From assembly GCA_001596135.1 (NCBI GenBank), contig CP014773.1:1550001-1614000 (forward strand): a DNA stretch of 64,000 nt. Direction: 5' to 3'. Position 1 is the first letter of the stretch, and the number at the start of each line of letters is the position of its first letter. Source of the DNA: Mucilaginibacter sp. PAMC 26640. GTDB taxonomy: Bacteria > Bacteroidota > Bacteroidia > Sphingobacteriales > Sphingobacteriaceae. A model generated the notes under the pieces. The model was not told the DNA's origin. It searched no databases and saw only the letters and a program-made list of their open reading frames with translations. Positions 25,716-35,758 of this stretch are shown piece after piece. The translations under genes were made by a program, and so were the position numbers.

Positions 25716-26749
25716 TGCAACTTACTATAGCAGATATCGCCATAAAATTTGGGCTTATTATCATCATCTTTTTGATAAGCCTGGTAATCGCCATGTACTC
25801 TACTTACGCCGAGCGTAAAATAGCAGCATTCTTTCAAGATAGGGTAGGACCTAACCGCGCAGGGCCATGGGGGATTTTACAGCCTCTTGCCGATGGCGGA
25901 AAGATGTTTCTGAAAGAAGAGATCATCCCAACCAACGCAACACCGTTTTTATTCATCGTAGGTCCATCACTGGCTATTTTAACAGCCTGTATCGGTTCTG
26001 CCGTTATACCATGGGGACAAAACCTGGTGGTTAATGGCAAAGTAATTCCTTTGCAGGTAACTGATATCAATGTAGGTATCCTTTATATTTTTGGCGTTGT
26101 ATCACTGGGTGTATATGGGGTAATGATAGGGGGCTGGGCATCGAATAATAAATATTCGTTGTTAGGCGCTATCCGCGCAGCATCACAAAACATTAGCTAC
26201 GAAATTTCGATGGGCCTTTCCATCATCGCGTTATTGTTGGTTACCGGTACGCTCAGCCTGGGCGAAATCGCGCAGCAACAGCATGGCTGGCACTGGAATG
26301 TCATTTATCAACCGGTTGGTTTTATACTATTTCTGGTTTGTGCTTTTGCCGAAACTAACCGCACACCATTTGATTTACCAGAGTGTGAAACCGAGTTGGT
26401 TGGTGGTTATCATACCGAATATTCATCAATGAAATTAGGTTTTTACCTGTTTGCTGAATACATCAATATGTTCATTTCATCGGCGGTAATGGCTACATTA
26501 TACTGGGGTGGATATAATTATCCGGGTATGGATTGGGTTACCGCGCACGTTGGCCCGGTAATAGGTCCGCTGATAGGTACGGCTGTTTTATTTACAAAAA
26601 TATTTTTATTCATCTTTTTCTTTATGTGGGTTCGCTGGACTATCCCGCGTTTCCGATATGATCAATTGATGGACCTGGGCTGGAAGATTTTGATACCTTT
26701 GGCCATTGCTAACATTGTTGTTACCGGTATAGTTATTACTTTTTTATAA
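25715..26749 (+). CDS. nuoH: NADH-quinone oxidoreductase subunit H
   Basis: A 344-residue membrane subunit that forms the quinone channel with NuoB and NuoD. Family blocks are STYAERKIAAFFQDRVGPNR near the N-terminus, GWASNNKYSLLGAIRAASQN in the middle and FAETNRTPFDLPECETELVG with the conserved acidic residues. About eight hydrophobic helices are seen. It begins with a TAATG overlap to nuoG and is followed 21 bases later by nuoI. Confidence 0.97.
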   Translation: MQLTIADIAIKFGLIIIIFLISLVIAMYSTYAERKIAAFFQDRVGPNRAGPWGILQPLADGGKMFLKEEIIPTNATPFLFIVGPSLAILTACIGSAVIPWGQNLVVNGKVIPLQVTDINVGILYIFGVVSLGVYGVMIGGWASNNKYSLLGAIRAASQNISYEISMGLSIIALLLVTGTLSLGEIAQQQHGWHWNVIYQPVGFILFLVCAFAETNRTPFDLPECETELVGGYHTEYSSMKLGFYLFAEYINMFISSAVMATLYWGGYNYPGMDWVTAHVGPVIGPLIGTAVLFTKIFLFIFFFMWVRWTIPRFRYDQLMDLGWKILIPLAIANIVVTGIVITFL

Positions 26750-26770
26750 TCGAGAGGGAGTTTTAGATCA

Positions 26771-27268
26771 ATGGAATCATTAAGTAATAGAAAGAAGCAA
26801 CTAGAGGTAAAGCCGCTCAATTTTTGGGAAAAGGCTTATCTTCCTGCTATTGTAAAAGGCTTGAGTATTACCATGGGCCACTTTTTTAAGAAACCGGTCA
26901 CCATACAGTATCCGGAGCAAAAGCGGGAATTCTCTGAAAATTATCGTGGATTACATTCGCTGAAACGCGACGAGAATGGTAAAGAGCGTTGCACCGCTTG
27001 TGGCCTTTGCGCCTTATCGTGCCCTGCAGAAGCAATCACCATGACTGCTGCAGAGCGCCAAAAGGGTGAAGAGCATTTGTACCGGGAGGAAAAATATGCC
27101 GCTGTTTATGAAATAAATATGCTTCGCTGTATTTTTTGCGGTTTGTGCGAAGAAGCCTGCCCTAAAGAAGCTATTTATCTGGATGGCGACATCGTACCTT
27201 CAGATTACTTGCGTAAGGATTTTATTTATGGTAAAGATAAATTAGTAGAGGCTCCTTTAAATCAATAA
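26771..27268 (+). CDS. nuoI: NADH-quinone oxidoreductase subunit I
   Basis: A 165-residue subunit with two [4Fe-4S] clusters (N6a, N6b). The ligand motifs are CTACGLCALSCPAEA and CIFCGLCEEACPKEA, in the order expected for the TYKY subunit. The N-terminus KGLSITMGHFFKKPVTIQYP is the usual membrane-contacting part. It joins NuoG electron flow to NuoB. A 62-base spacer separates it from nuoJ. Confidence 0.97.
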   Translation: MESLSNRKKQLEVKPLNFWEKAYLPAIVKGLSITMGHFFKKPVTIQYPEQKREFSENYRGLHSLKRDENGKERCTACGLCALSCPAEAITMTAAERQKGEEHLYREEKYAAVYEINMLRCIFCGLCEEACPKEAIYLDGDIVPSDYLRKDFIYGKDKLVEAPLNQ

Positions 27269-27330
27269 CAGAAGTTTTATACCTTTGCCCAGCTTTTGGC
27301 GACAGCACAGGTATATTGTAAAATATAAAC

Positions 27331-27840
27331 ATGAGTACATTTTACTTCATCGCGTTTTTATCAATATTTTTCTCGATACTGGTTATCTCTGCGAAGAACC
27401 CGGTACATAGTATCTTGTACCTTATCCTTACCTTTTTTACTTTCACCATCCATTACATTTTACTGAATGCGCAGTTTTTGGCCATCGTAAACTTTATAGT
27501 TTACATGGGTGCCATACTGGTGTTATTCCTTTACACGCTGATGCTCATCAATCTCAATAAGGAAAGTGAGCCTGTTAAACCATTTATGGTGAAGCTGGCA
27601 GCAGTTGTTGGGGCTGGTGTTTTACTTGTCGCGCTGGTTTCATCATTAAAGTCTCTTGGAGCCTCGGAGCCAGTGGTATTGAAGGACCCCGGGTTGGGAT
27701 TGGTAAAAAATCTGGGAAAAGTATTATTTCATGAGTTCCTGTTGCCATTTGAAGTATCATCAGTATTGCTGTTATCGGCAATGGTTGGCGCTGTTTTACT
27801 GGCAACAAAAGATCCTAAAGAACAAAAAGCAACCATCTGA
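27331..27840 (+). CDS. nuoJ: NADH-quinone oxidoreductase subunit J
   Basis: A 169-residue membrane subunit with five hydrophobic helices. The conserved segment [20 protein letters not shown], with the Tyr-Met-Gly-Ala block, forms part of the proton path. Its TGA overlaps the nuoK ATG (ATCTGATGG), so the two are coupled. Length is typical for the Bacteroidota form. Confidence 0.95.
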   Translation: MSTFYFIAFLSIFFSILVISAKNPVHSILYLILTFFTFTIHYILLNAQFLAIVNFIVYMGAILVLFLYTLMLINLNKESEPVKPFMVKLAAVVGAGVLLVALVSSLKSLGASEPVVLKDPGLGLVKNLGKVLFHEFLLPFEVSSVLLLSAMVGAVLLATKDPKEQKATI

Positions 27841-28169
27841 TGGAAAGTTTAACCAATACCATGCACGCGGTACCGCTTAACCACTATATTTTGTTAAGTG
27901 CAATAATTTTTTCTATTGGGGTAATGGGCGTATTGCTGCGCAGAAACGCCATCGTAATATTTATGTCTGTTGAGCTAATGCTTAATTCGGTTAACTTACT
28001 CCTAACTGCATTTTCTGTTTATCGCGGCGATGCAGCGGGGCAAGTATTCGTGTTTTTTATTATGGCTTTGGCCGCTGCTGAAGTTGCAGTTGGTTTAGCG
28101 ATTATCGTAATGATTTATCGCAATACTAACTCGATCGACATCAATGTATTAAACAGGTTAAAATGGTAA
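27840..28169 (+). CDS. nuoK: NADH-quinone oxidoreductase subunit K
   Basis: A 109-residue membrane subunit with three helices. The family block [20 protein letters not shown] carries the conserved membrane Glu of the proton path, and [20 protein letters not shown] carries the second one. It is followed by a 100-base spacer that contains a palindromic repeat before nuoL. Confidence 0.96.
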   Translation: MESLTNTMHAVPLNHYILLSAIIFSIGVMGVLLRRNAIVIFMSVELMLNSVNLLLTAFSVYRGDAAGQVFVFFIMALAAAEVAVGLAIIVMIYRNTNSIDINVLNRLKW

Positions 28170-28255
28170 GCCCCCCAACCCTCTGAAATGAGGCTGGAGA
28201 GCGCAAAATAAAAAAAATTAAACTTTCTATTCACCCTTTAGGGGCTTAGGGGGCT
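28169..28255 (+). repeat. Palindromic repeat between nuoK and nuoL
   Basis: The element starts with AGCCCCCCAACCCTCTGAAA and ends with TTTAGGGGCTTAGGGGGCT, so its ends are inverted (AGCCCCC and GGGGGCT). Related sequence of the same style occurs at 43351-43374 and 50457-50490. It breaks the otherwise compact nuo operon and, being transcribed, could fold into a hairpin between nuoK and nuoL. Confidence 0.6.
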
Positions 28256-28269
28256 AACGAACTATACAA

Positions 28270-30180
28270 ATGGATAAATATATCTGGCTTATTCCTATAT
28301 TACCTTTAGCCGGTTTTGTTATAAACGGACTTGGGCGTAATAGCTTGTCGAAAACGATCATCGGCGCTATTGGAAGCCTGATGGTACTAATTGCTTTCGG
28401 AATAAGTGTCACTGCTTTTTTTCAGATCAAGTCTACAGGTGTACCGATAAACGTGACCATTTTTGATTGGATTAGTGTTGGCGATCTTAAAATTCCATTT
28501 GCGTTCCTTATTGATCAGCTAAGCGCTATCATGCTTTTGATCATCACCGGCGTTGGTTTTCTCATCCACTTGTATTCTATTGGATATATGCATGATGATG
28601 CAGGCTTTGGTAAGTTTTTTGCCTACTTAAACCTGTTTGTTTTCTTCATGCTACTGCTGGTTATGGGCAGTAACTATGTCATCATGTTTATTGGATGGGA
28701 AGGTGTTGGTTTATGCTCCTACCTGCTTATCGGATTTTGGTATACCAATGGCAGCTACGCCGATGCTGCTAAGAAAGCGTTTATCATGAACCGTATTGGT
28801 GATCTAGGTTTCCTGCTTGGCATATTCCTCATCTCTAAATTTTTCGGTAGTATAGAATATACCAACGTATTCCACCGCGCGGCTTCTTTGCCTGGCGAAA
28901 TCGGAGGCACGATGTTTACCGTGATCACGCTGTTGTTATTTGTTGGTGCAGTGGGTAAGTCTGCTCAATTGCCATTGTTTACCTGGTTACCAGATGCAAT
29001 GGCTGGCCCAACACCCGTTTCAGCACTGATCCATGCAGCTACCATGGTTACTGCTGGTATTTATATGATCGCCCGCTCTAATATCCTCTTCAGTATGGCG
29101 CCGGATACAATGGAGGTTATTGCTATCATCGGCTTAGCCACTGCTTGTTTCGCAGCGCTGATTGCTTTAACGCAAACTGATATCAAGAAAGTCCTGGCCT
29201 ATTCTACGGTATCTCAATTGGGATATATGTTTTTGGGTTTAGGCGTTGGTGCTTATACCGGTTCTTTCTTCCACGTTTTAACACATGCTTTCTTTAAGGC
29301 CTTATTATTCCTTGGTGCAGGTTCTGTGATCCATGCGATGGGCGGTGAACAGGATATGCGTAAGATGGGCGGACTCAAAGGAAAGATCAAGATCACTTTT
29401 ATTACGATGCTGGTGGGCACGATCGCTATTGCTGGTATCCCCCCGTTCTCTGGCTTCTTTTCTAAAGATGAAATATTAGCAGCAGCTTTTGCACATAGCA
29501 CTACATTCTACGTAATAGGTGTTATCACTGCAATGCTTACTTCTTTTTATATGTTCCGGATGATGTATCTTACCTTTTGGGGTAAGTTTCGCGGTACGCA
29601 CGATCAAGAACATCATTTGCATGAGTCCCCACCAAGCATGACTATTCCTTTAATCGTCTTAGCAATCTTATCTGCTATCGGCGGTATTATTGGTGTACCG
29701 GCAGTAATGGGTGGGCATCACGAATTAGGCGCTTTTCTTGCACCAGTTTTTGAAGGATCCGCTAAAATTTTAGGCGAACATGAGCTGAGCCACAATACAG
29801 AAATTATTCTAATGGTGATATCAGTCGTATTAGCACTTGTTGCGATGGTTTACGCTTATATCAAATATGTAAAAAATGTAAGCCTTCCGGTCTCTGATGA
29901 AGAAGAACGTCCGGCACTGGCCAATCTATCCTATCATAAATTTTATGTGGATGAATTGTATGATACTATTATTCGTAAACCGCTGGATGCTATATCGGTA
30001 TTTTTTTATAAAGTAGTTGAGTTAAGCGGAATAGATGGATTTGTGAATGGCCTGGGTAAAGGGACTTTAGAAACAAGTAAAGGCCTGCGCCTTTTGCAAA
30101 CAGGTAATGTAGGTTTCTACATATTTATGATGGTGATTGGCATTATTGCCATTTTAGTGTACAGTTTAATTAAAATATAA
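28270..30180 (+). CDS. nuoL: NADH-quinone oxidoreductase subunit L
   Basis: A 636-residue antiporter-like membrane subunit, the distal proton pump of complex I. Markers are FIGWEGVGLCSYLLIGFWYT with the pump Glu, GKSAQLPLFTWLPDAMAGPT with the key Lys, and ALIHAATMVTAGIYMIARSN. A charged region and a C-terminal lateral helix (residues about 545-636) match the horizontal helix of NuoL. It precedes nuoM by 24 bases. Confidence 0.97.
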   Translation: MDKYIWLIPILPLAGFVINGLGRNSLSKTIIGAIGSLMVLIAFGISVTAFFQIKSTGVPINVTIFDWISVGDLKIPFAFLIDQLSAIMLLIITGVGFLIHLYSIGYMHDDAGFGKFFAYLNLFVFFMLLLVMGSNYVIMFIGWEGVGLCSYLLIGFWYTNGSYADAAKKAFIMNRIGDLGFLLGIFLISKFFGSIEYTNVFHRAASLPGEIGGTMFTVITLLLFVGAVGKSAQLPLFTWLPDAMAGPTPVSALIHAATMVTAGIYMIARSNILFSMAPDTMEVIAIIGLATACFAALIALTQTDIKKVLAYSTVSQLGYMFLGLGVGAYTGSFFHVLTHAFFKALLFLGAGSVIHAMGGEQDMRKMGGLKGKIKITFITMLVGTIAIAGIPPFSGFFSKDEILAAAFAHSTTFYVIGVITAMLTSFYMFRMMYLTFWGKFRGTHDQEHHLHESPPSMTIPLIVLAILSAIGGIIGVPAVMGGHHELGAFLAPVFEGSAKILGEHELSHNTEIILMVISVVLALVAMVYAYIKYVKNVSLPVSDEEERPALANLSYHKFYVDELYDTIIRKPLDAISVFFYKVVELSGIDGFVNGLGKGTLETSKGLRLLQTGNVGFYIFMMVIGIIAILVYSLIKI

Positions 30181-30204
30181 AACGGTAGCGTTTTACCCAA
30201 TAAA

Positions 30205-31680
30205 ATGACGGTTAGCATTTTAATTTTTTTGCCAGTAGTTGCAGCTCTTTTAGTGCTGTTATTTAAGAATGATACAGCAAAGCATGCCGCCATGCTGTTT
30301 TCTGTTATCGAGTTTGGTTTAGCGCTTTATTTCCTGAGCGGTTTTGTAGCCGATGCTTCAACACAATACACCATTGACGCTCCCTGGATCCCGAAATTTG
30401 GGGTGTATTTTACTGCAGGAATTGATGGCATCAGTATGGTAATGGTATTGCTTACAACATTGCTGGTTCCGATTATCATATTAACAACTTATGAACATCA
30501 ATATAAAAATGCTCCGGCATTTTATGCATTGATCTTATTCATGCAGGCAGGTTTACTCACCGTTTTTACAGCACTTGATGGTTTCCTCTTCTATGTAGGC
30601 TGGGAAGCTGCATTGATCCCGATTTATTTCATTTGCGCCTTGTGGGGCGGCGAAAACAGGATCCGTATCAATATTAAATTTTTCATATACACATTTGCGG
30701 GTTCCTTATTTATGCTGGTAGGTATCATTTACCTGTATCTGCAAACTCCGGATAAGGTTTACGATATTCATCATTTTTATAATCTTACACTGGATGCTAG
30801 TCGCCAGTCATGGGTTTACCTGGCGTTCTTCCTGGCTTTTGCTATTAAGATGCCGCTGTTCCCTTTCCATACCTGGCAGCCGGATACTTATACGGAGGCA
30901 CCAACTGCCGGTACCATGATGCTTTCGGGCATAATGCTTAAAATGGGCATCTATGGTGTTATCCGTTGGATGATCCCAAATGCTCCGCTTGGTTTTTTAA
31001 GCTGGGCAAACGTGTCGATCATATTAGCGATAACAGGAATTGTATACGCATCACTGATCGCCTTTAAACAGATTGATGGTAAACGTTTGGTAGCTTATTC
31101 TTCAATAGCTCACGTTGGTTTGATCGCTGCCGGAATCTTCGCCTGGAACATTTACGGTGTACAGGGCGCCATGATCCAGATGTTGAGCCACGGTATAAAT
31201 GTGGTTGGAATGTTCTTCATCTGGGATATTATCTCTCGTAGATTAGGGACAAGGGATATTAGCAAATTGGGCGGTATCGCAAAAATTGCTCCTAATTTTT
31301 CTATCGCATTTTTAATCATCGTACTCGGTACTGTTGCCTTGCCATTAACCAACGGCTTTGTTGGTGAGTTTTTATTGCTAAGAGCGGTATTTCAGATCAG
31401 CACTTATGGTTTGCTTTATTCGGGAATTGCCGGTTTGACAATTATTTTTGGTGCAGTGTATATGCTTAGGATGTACAAAAATGTTATGCAGGGCGAATTG
31501 AATACCCTCACCGCCACATTTACCGATATCAAAGGTTCAGAGAAGCTGGCGTTAGGTATCATCTGCGCATTGATCATCGTCATCGGTGTATATCCGCAAC
31601 CATTATTGCATATATCAGAAGCAGCCGTAACCAATCTTGTGGATACAGTGAACCATAAATTCATTACAACGAAATTTTAG
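30205..31680 (+). CDS. nuoM: NADH-quinone oxidoreductase subunit M
   Basis: A 491-residue antiporter-like proton pump subunit. FYVGWEAALIPIYFICALWG holds the conserved Glu, and AFAIKMPLFPFHTWQPDTYTE holds the Lys and the HTWxPDxYxEAP signature of NuoM. About fourteen hydrophobic helices are visible. It starts 24 bases after nuoL and ends 22 bases before nuoN. Confidence 0.97.
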   Translation: MTVSILIFLPVVAALLVLLFKNDTAKHAAMLFSVIEFGLALYFLSGFVADASTQYTIDAPWIPKFGVYFTAGIDGISMVMVLLTTLLVPIIILTTYEHQYKNAPAFYALILFMQAGLLTVFTALDGFLFYVGWEAALIPIYFICALWGGENRIRINIKFFIYTFAGSLFMLVGIIYLYLQTPDKVYDIHHFYNLTLDASRQSWVYLAFFLAFAIKMPLFPFHTWQPDTYTEAPTAGTMMLSGIMLKMGIYGVIRWMIPNAPLGFLSWANVSIILAITGIVYASLIAFKQIDGKRLVAYSSIAHVGLIAAGIFAWNIYGVQGAMIQMLSHGINVVGMFFIWDIISRRLGTRDISKLGGIAKIAPNFSIAFLIIVLGTVALPLTNGFVGEFLLLRAVFQISTYGLLYSGIAGLTIIFGAVYMLRMYKNVMQGELNTLTATFTDIKGSEKLALGIICALIIVIGVYPQPLLHISEAAVTNLVDTVNHKFITTKF

Positions 31681-31702
31681 AATACAGATATACCCTTAAG
31701 AA

Positions 31703-33082
31703 ATGACTACATTAATTATCATATCTGTTTTGCCGATAGTATTGCTGTACTTAGGTTTATATAAAGCGCAGAAGGCACTCTTACCGGTTGCCATAGCGGG
31801 TATGTTGCTTGCTTTAGGTGCTGCGGTAATGCAATGGAATAACAATGCAGAGGCTATTTATTCCGGAATGATGCTATTTAATAACTTTTCTATCGCATTT
31901 TCGGTAGTAAGCATCATTTCAACTATCCTTATCATGATGTTATCTAAGGGGTACTTTGAAAAGATCAGCAGTCATATCGCAGAATATTACGCGATCATAC
32001 TTTTCTCGTTAGCCGGGATTATCGTTATGGTGAGTTATCACAACTTAACTATGCTGTTCATCGGCATCGAAATCATGTCGGTAAGTTTATACATCCTTGC
32101 CGGAATCCGTAAAAATGATTTTGCATCAAACGAGTCTGCCTTAAAATACTTCCTTATGGGAGCGTTCTCTACAGGCTTCTTGTTGTTCGGTATTACCCTG
32201 ATCTACGGCGCATCCGGTTCTTTCGACCTTGATGCTATTCGCGATTACGTAGTCACAAATCCCCATACTATTGATCCGATCTTTTATACCGGTGTATTGC
32301 TGATCATTGTCGGTCTTTGCTTTAAAGTAGGTGCGGCGCCGTTCCACTTCTGGACACCTGACGTGTACGAAGGCGCACCTTCGCTGATTACTGCATACAT
32401 GTCTACTGTGGTTAAGGCAGCTGGCTTCGCAGCATTTTTGCGTTTGTTTTCTGCATGCTTTGCTCCTATTGCCGAATTCTGGTCGCCGGTATTGCTGGTT
32501 ATTACCATTATTACGTTATTGCTGGGCAATATCACAGCATTATATCAGCAAAGCTTTAAAAGAATGCTGGCTTTTTCCAGTATCTCCCATGCAGGTTATT
32601 TGATGTTTGCTATAGTTGCCCTTGGTGCAGCATCCGCTAATTCGGTATTTGTATACGCTACTGCGTATTCAATAGCATCTATCATTGCTTTCGGCGCATT
32701 GGTTTTGGTAAGGCAACAAACGGGCAGCGATAATTTTGAAGGCTTTAATGGTCTTGCCCGTAAAAATCCCTTTCTTGCGTTGGTGCTTACCATAAGTATG
32801 CTTTCTTTAGCGGGTATTCCACTAACGGCAGGCTTCATTGGTAAGTTCTTCATGTTTTCAGGGGCATTGTTGCAATACAAATACCTATTGGTGATCATTG
32901 CAGTGGTGAATGCTATCATTAGTATATTTTACTACTTCCGGGTTATTATTGCAATGTATTTCCGCAGTGCAGAACGTACAGAATTGGTTATACCTCCGTA
33001 TTATAAATTCGTTCTGGGTTTTTCGGCAGTGATAACAATAGCTATTGGCGTGTACCCTTCATTGATATCCAGTCTTATTTAA
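31703..33082 (+). CDS. nuoN: NADH-quinone oxidoreductase subunit N
   Basis: A 459-residue antiporter-like proton pump subunit. LFIGIEIMSVSLYILAGIRK with the pump Glu and KVGAAPFHFWTPDVYEGAPS with the Lys and the HFWTPDVYEGAP signature identify NuoN. It completes the fourteen-subunit complex. It is followed 54 bases later by the DedA gene, without a visible terminator. Confidence 0.97.
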   Translation: MTTLIIISVLPIVLLYLGLYKAQKALLPVAIAGMLLALGAAVMQWNNNAEAIYSGMMLFNNFSIAFSVVSIISTILIMMLSKGYFEKISSHIAEYYAIILFSLAGIIVMVSYHNLTMLFIGIEIMSVSLYILAGIRKNDFASNESALKYFLMGAFSTGFLLFGITLIYGASGSFDLDAIRDYVVTNPHTIDPIFYTGVLLIIVGLCFKVGAAPFHFWTPDVYEGAPSLITAYMSTVVKAAGFAAFLRLFSACFAPIAEFWSPVLLVITIITLLLGNITALYQQSFKRMLAFSSISHAGYLMFAIVALGAASANSVFVYATAYSIASIIAFGALVLVRQQTGSDNFEGFNGLARKNPFLALVLTISMLSLAGIPLTAGFIGKFFMFSGALLQYKYLLVIIAVVNAIISIFYYFRVIIAMYFRSAERTELVIPPYYKFVLGFSAVITIAIGVYPSLISSLI

Positions 33083-33136
33083 TTCAACCCTAAAGAACTT
33101 TTCCGTTTAATATTTGTAGTTTTACGGATAGACTTA

Positions 33137-33775
33137 ATGGAAGATTTTTGGGAATACCTGCGAACATTAACCGACGCACAATCCATTATAAGCAGTGGCG
33201 GGTTCTACCTATTGCTTATCGTGGTTTTTGCTGAGACCGGCTTATTTTTTGGTTTCTTTCTGCCAGGCGATTATTTGTTGTTCCTGGCAGGGATACTCAG
33301 CGCGGCCGGGATTATACAAGTTCCAATTTATGTTTTGGTGCTTTCATTAATCGGGGCAGGTGTTTTGGGCAATTTTGCAGGGTACTGGTTTGGGTACCGA
33401 ACAGGGCCCGTTCTATTCAACAGAAACGATTCTTTGTTTTTTAAAAAGCGCTATATTGCAGTAGCTGAACAGTTTTACGCAAAATATGGCGGAATGGCCC
33501 TCATTTTAGGCAGATTTTTCCCTATTGTTAGAACTTTTGCTCCTATATTTGCAGGAGTTGTTAAGGTTGACATAAAAAAGTTCACCCTATATAACATAAT
33601 TGGCAGTGTTGCGTGGGTTACCACACTAACTCTGGCCGGATATTTCTTAGGCAGGCGGTTTCCGCAGCTTAAAGATTATATGCAATACATCATACTTGGA
33701 CTAATAATAATAACAACTGTGCCGCTTATTGCAACATTTGTAAGGAATAAATTTACGAAAACGGACGACCAATAA
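33137..33775 (+). CDS. DedA-family membrane protein
   Basis: A 212-residue inner-membrane protein of the DedA/SNARE-associated family. The motif [13 protein letters not shown] and the [17 protein letters not shown] block with its conserved Arg match known members, some of which act as undecaprenyl-phosphate or phospholipid flippases. About five hydrophobic segments are visible. It is 17 bases upstream of the pyrophosphatase start and may be cotranscribed with it. The lipid substrate is not determined here. Confidence 0.9.
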   Translation: MEDFWEYLRTLTDAQSIISSGGFYLLLIVVFAETGLFFGFFLPGDYLLFLAGILSAAGIIQVPIYVLVLSLIGAGVLGNFAGYWFGYRTGPVLFNRNDSLFFKKRYIAVAEQFYAKYGGMALILGRFFPIVRTFAPIFAGVVKVDIKKFTLYNIIGSVAWVTTLTLAGYFLGRRFPQLKDYMQYIILGLIIITTVPLIATFVRNKFTKTDDQ

Positions 33776-33792
33776 ACAACACATATACCAAA

Positions 33793-34341
33793 ATGAGTAC
33801 TCAACATCCTTGGCACCAGGTTTCACCGGGCGAAAATGTTCCTGAAATAGTGAATGCTATAATTGAGATCCCTAAAGGATCTAAAGCAAAATATGAGATA
33901 GATAAAGACTCTGGTCTTTTAAAGCTGGATCGTGTTTTGTTTTCTTCTGTAATGTATCCTGCCAACTATGGCTTTATTCCTCAAACTTATTGCGACGACA
34001 AAGATCCGCTTGATATCCTTGTATTATGTTCTATCGACGTTTACCCGATGAGCATCATCGAAGCAAAAGTTGTTGGTGTAATGCATATGGTGGATAACGG
34101 AGAGCAGGACGACAAGATCATCGCGGTTGCGAAAAATGATATGTCAGTAAACTACATTAACGATTTGAACGAGTTGCCGCCACATGCGATGACGGAAATT
34201 GTGCGCTTTTTCAAAGATTATAAAAAATTGGAAGGCAAGAACGTAACAATTGAACATTTGCTGGGTTTACGTTACGCACACAAAGTAATACAAGAAAGCA
34301 TGGAACTTTATAAGTCCACTTTCCCTGTTTACCAATCATAA
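33793..34341 (+). CDS. ppa: Inorganic pyrophosphatase
   Basis: A 182-residue soluble family I pyrophosphatase hydrolysing PPi to phosphate. The metal-binding signature [10 protein letters not shown] lies near residue 66, after [12 protein letters not shown]. Family residues E-x7-K are in [18 protein letters not shown]. The length is standard for the bacterial hexameric enzyme. The CBS/HlyC-like gene follows 4 bases after its stop. Confidence 0.96.
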   Translation: MSTQHPWHQVSPGENVPEIVNAIIEIPKGSKAKYEIDKDSGLLKLDRVLFSSVMYPANYGFIPQTYCDDKDPLDILVLCSIDVYPMSIIEAKVVGVMHMVDNGEQDDKIIAVAKNDMSVNYINDLNELPPHAMTEIVRFFKDYKKLEGKNVTIEHLLGLRYAHKVIQESMELYKSTFPVYQS

Positions 34342-34345
34342 CTTG

Positions 34346-35686
34346 ATGGACCCCGCGCATTACGAAATAAATATTTTCTACATTTTCCTGACCATATTTT
34401 TGGTTTTGCTCAACGGTTTTTTCGTTGCTGCGGAGTTTGCAATGGTGCGGGTACGTGGTTCTCAAATAGAACTAAAAGCAAAAAGCGGCAGCGGCGTTGC
34501 TAAAATTGCCCGCGGCATTTTACACAATTTGGATGGATACCTGGCTGCAACGCAGCTAGGTATTACCATTGCCTCGCTTGGCCTTGGTGTGGTTGGTGAA
34601 GAAGTAGTAACCAACATTGTCCTGACCGGTTTTTTAAAACTGGGCATAACGCTATCCCCTGGTTTTATCACGGCCAGCCACGTAGTGGCTTTCTCGGCCA
34701 TCACCATATTGCACATCGTATTTGGTGAACTTGCTCCAAAATCATTAGCTATTCAGAAATCAGTACGTACAACGCTCGCGGTGTCATTACCGTTGCGATT
34801 TTTCTTTGTGGTGTTCCGTCCCTTTATTTGGTTGCTTAATGGCTTTGCTAATTTTATTTTAAAGTTACTCGGGATTCAAACCCTGGAAGGTGGCGAAGCG
34901 CATCACAGCTCTGAAGAATTGCAATACCTTTTAGATCAGGGTAAAGAGACCGGTGCGTTGGATTCAAACGAGCATGAGCTGATCCAGAATGTGTTTGATT
35001 TTAACGAGCGGGTAGTGAAGAATATCATGGTTCCGCGAACCAAAATTTCGGGTATTGAAATTGATACGCCAACAGAGGAGTTGCTGGAAATACTGATTAC
35101 GGAAGGATATTCGCGCATGCCCGTTTACGATGAAGTGATTGATAAGATTATTGGTATTGTGCATGCCAAAGATATTTTGCCTTTGTTAGCACGTGGCGAA
35201 GAGATTGTGCTGAAGAATATTATTCGCAAACCATACTTTATCCCCGAAACTAAAAAGATAAACGATCTGATGGCTGAATTGCAGCAGAAACGCATCCAGA
35301 TAGCCATTGTATCTGATGAGTTTGGCGGCACTGCCGGTATGGTAACTCTGGAAGATATTGTTGAAGAATTGGTAGGTGAGATTCAGGATGAGTTTGATGA
35401 GGAAAAACCGATTGTAGAAAAGGTGAACGAACGCGAGTTCATAGTGAACGCCCTGGCACCAATTTACGATGTAAATGAACACCTGCCCCACGACTTACCA
35501 GAGGATGGTGACTTTGATACGGTATCCGGGTGGTTGGGGCATATCTTCGGTAAAATTCCTGACGTTGGCGAGCAAAAAGAATCTAATGGGTATAATATTA
35601 CCGTGCTTAAAAAATCTGACCAAAACATTGAATCAGTTAAGCTGGAGTTACTGATCAACGAGGAAGACGCAGTAGACCTGCACTGA
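34346..35686 (+). CDS. CorC/HlyC-like CBS-domain membrane protein (hemolysin family)
   Basis: A 446-residue protein with an N-terminal DUF21 (CNNM) membrane domain of about 190 residues and four helices, two CBS domains (about 210-335) and a C-terminal CorC_HlyC domain containing GDFDTVSGWLGHIFGKIPDV. FGGTAGMVTLEDIVEELVGE is the CBS2/linker signature. Members mediate divalent-cation efflux or resistance; 'hemolysin' is a historical label. I use ATG 34346, since the frame opens one codon earlier at TTG. It follows ppa by 4 bases. Confidence 0.92.
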   Translation: MDPAHYEINIFYIFLTIFLVLLNGFFVAAEFAMVRVRGSQIELKAKSGSGVAKIARGILHNLDGYLAATQLGITIASLGLGVVGEEVVTNIVLTGFLKLGITLSPGFITASHVVAFSAITILHIVFGELAPKSLAIQKSVRTTLAVSLPLRFFFVVFRPFIWLLNGFANFILKLLGIQTLEGGEAHHSSEELQYLLDQGKETGALDSNEHELIQNVFDFNERVVKNIMVPRTKISGIEIDTPTEELLEILITEGYSRMPVYDEVIDKIIGIVHAKDILPLLARGEEIVLKNIIRKPYFIPETKKINDLMAELQQKRIQIAIVSDEFGGTAGMVTLEDIVEELVGEIQDEFDEEKPIVEKVNEREFIVNALAPIYDVNEHLPHDLPEDGDFDTVSGWLGHIFGKIPDVGEQKESNGYNITVLKKSDQNIESVKLELLINEEDAVDLH

Positions 35687-35720
35687 TAATTTAAATTTTA
35701 TTAATCGGAAGATTTAATCA

Positions 35721-35728
35721 TAGCTTTG
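35721..35728 (+). promoter_or_regulatory. Promoter element before rsmE
   Basis: TAGCTTTG matches TAnnTTTG, 30 bases before the rsmE ATG at 35759. It overlaps the upstream TTG that would extend the frame, which argues for the ATG start. Confidence 0.5.
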
Positions 35729-35758
35729 TGTTATTGGCTTACGCTTTTAGCTTCAACT

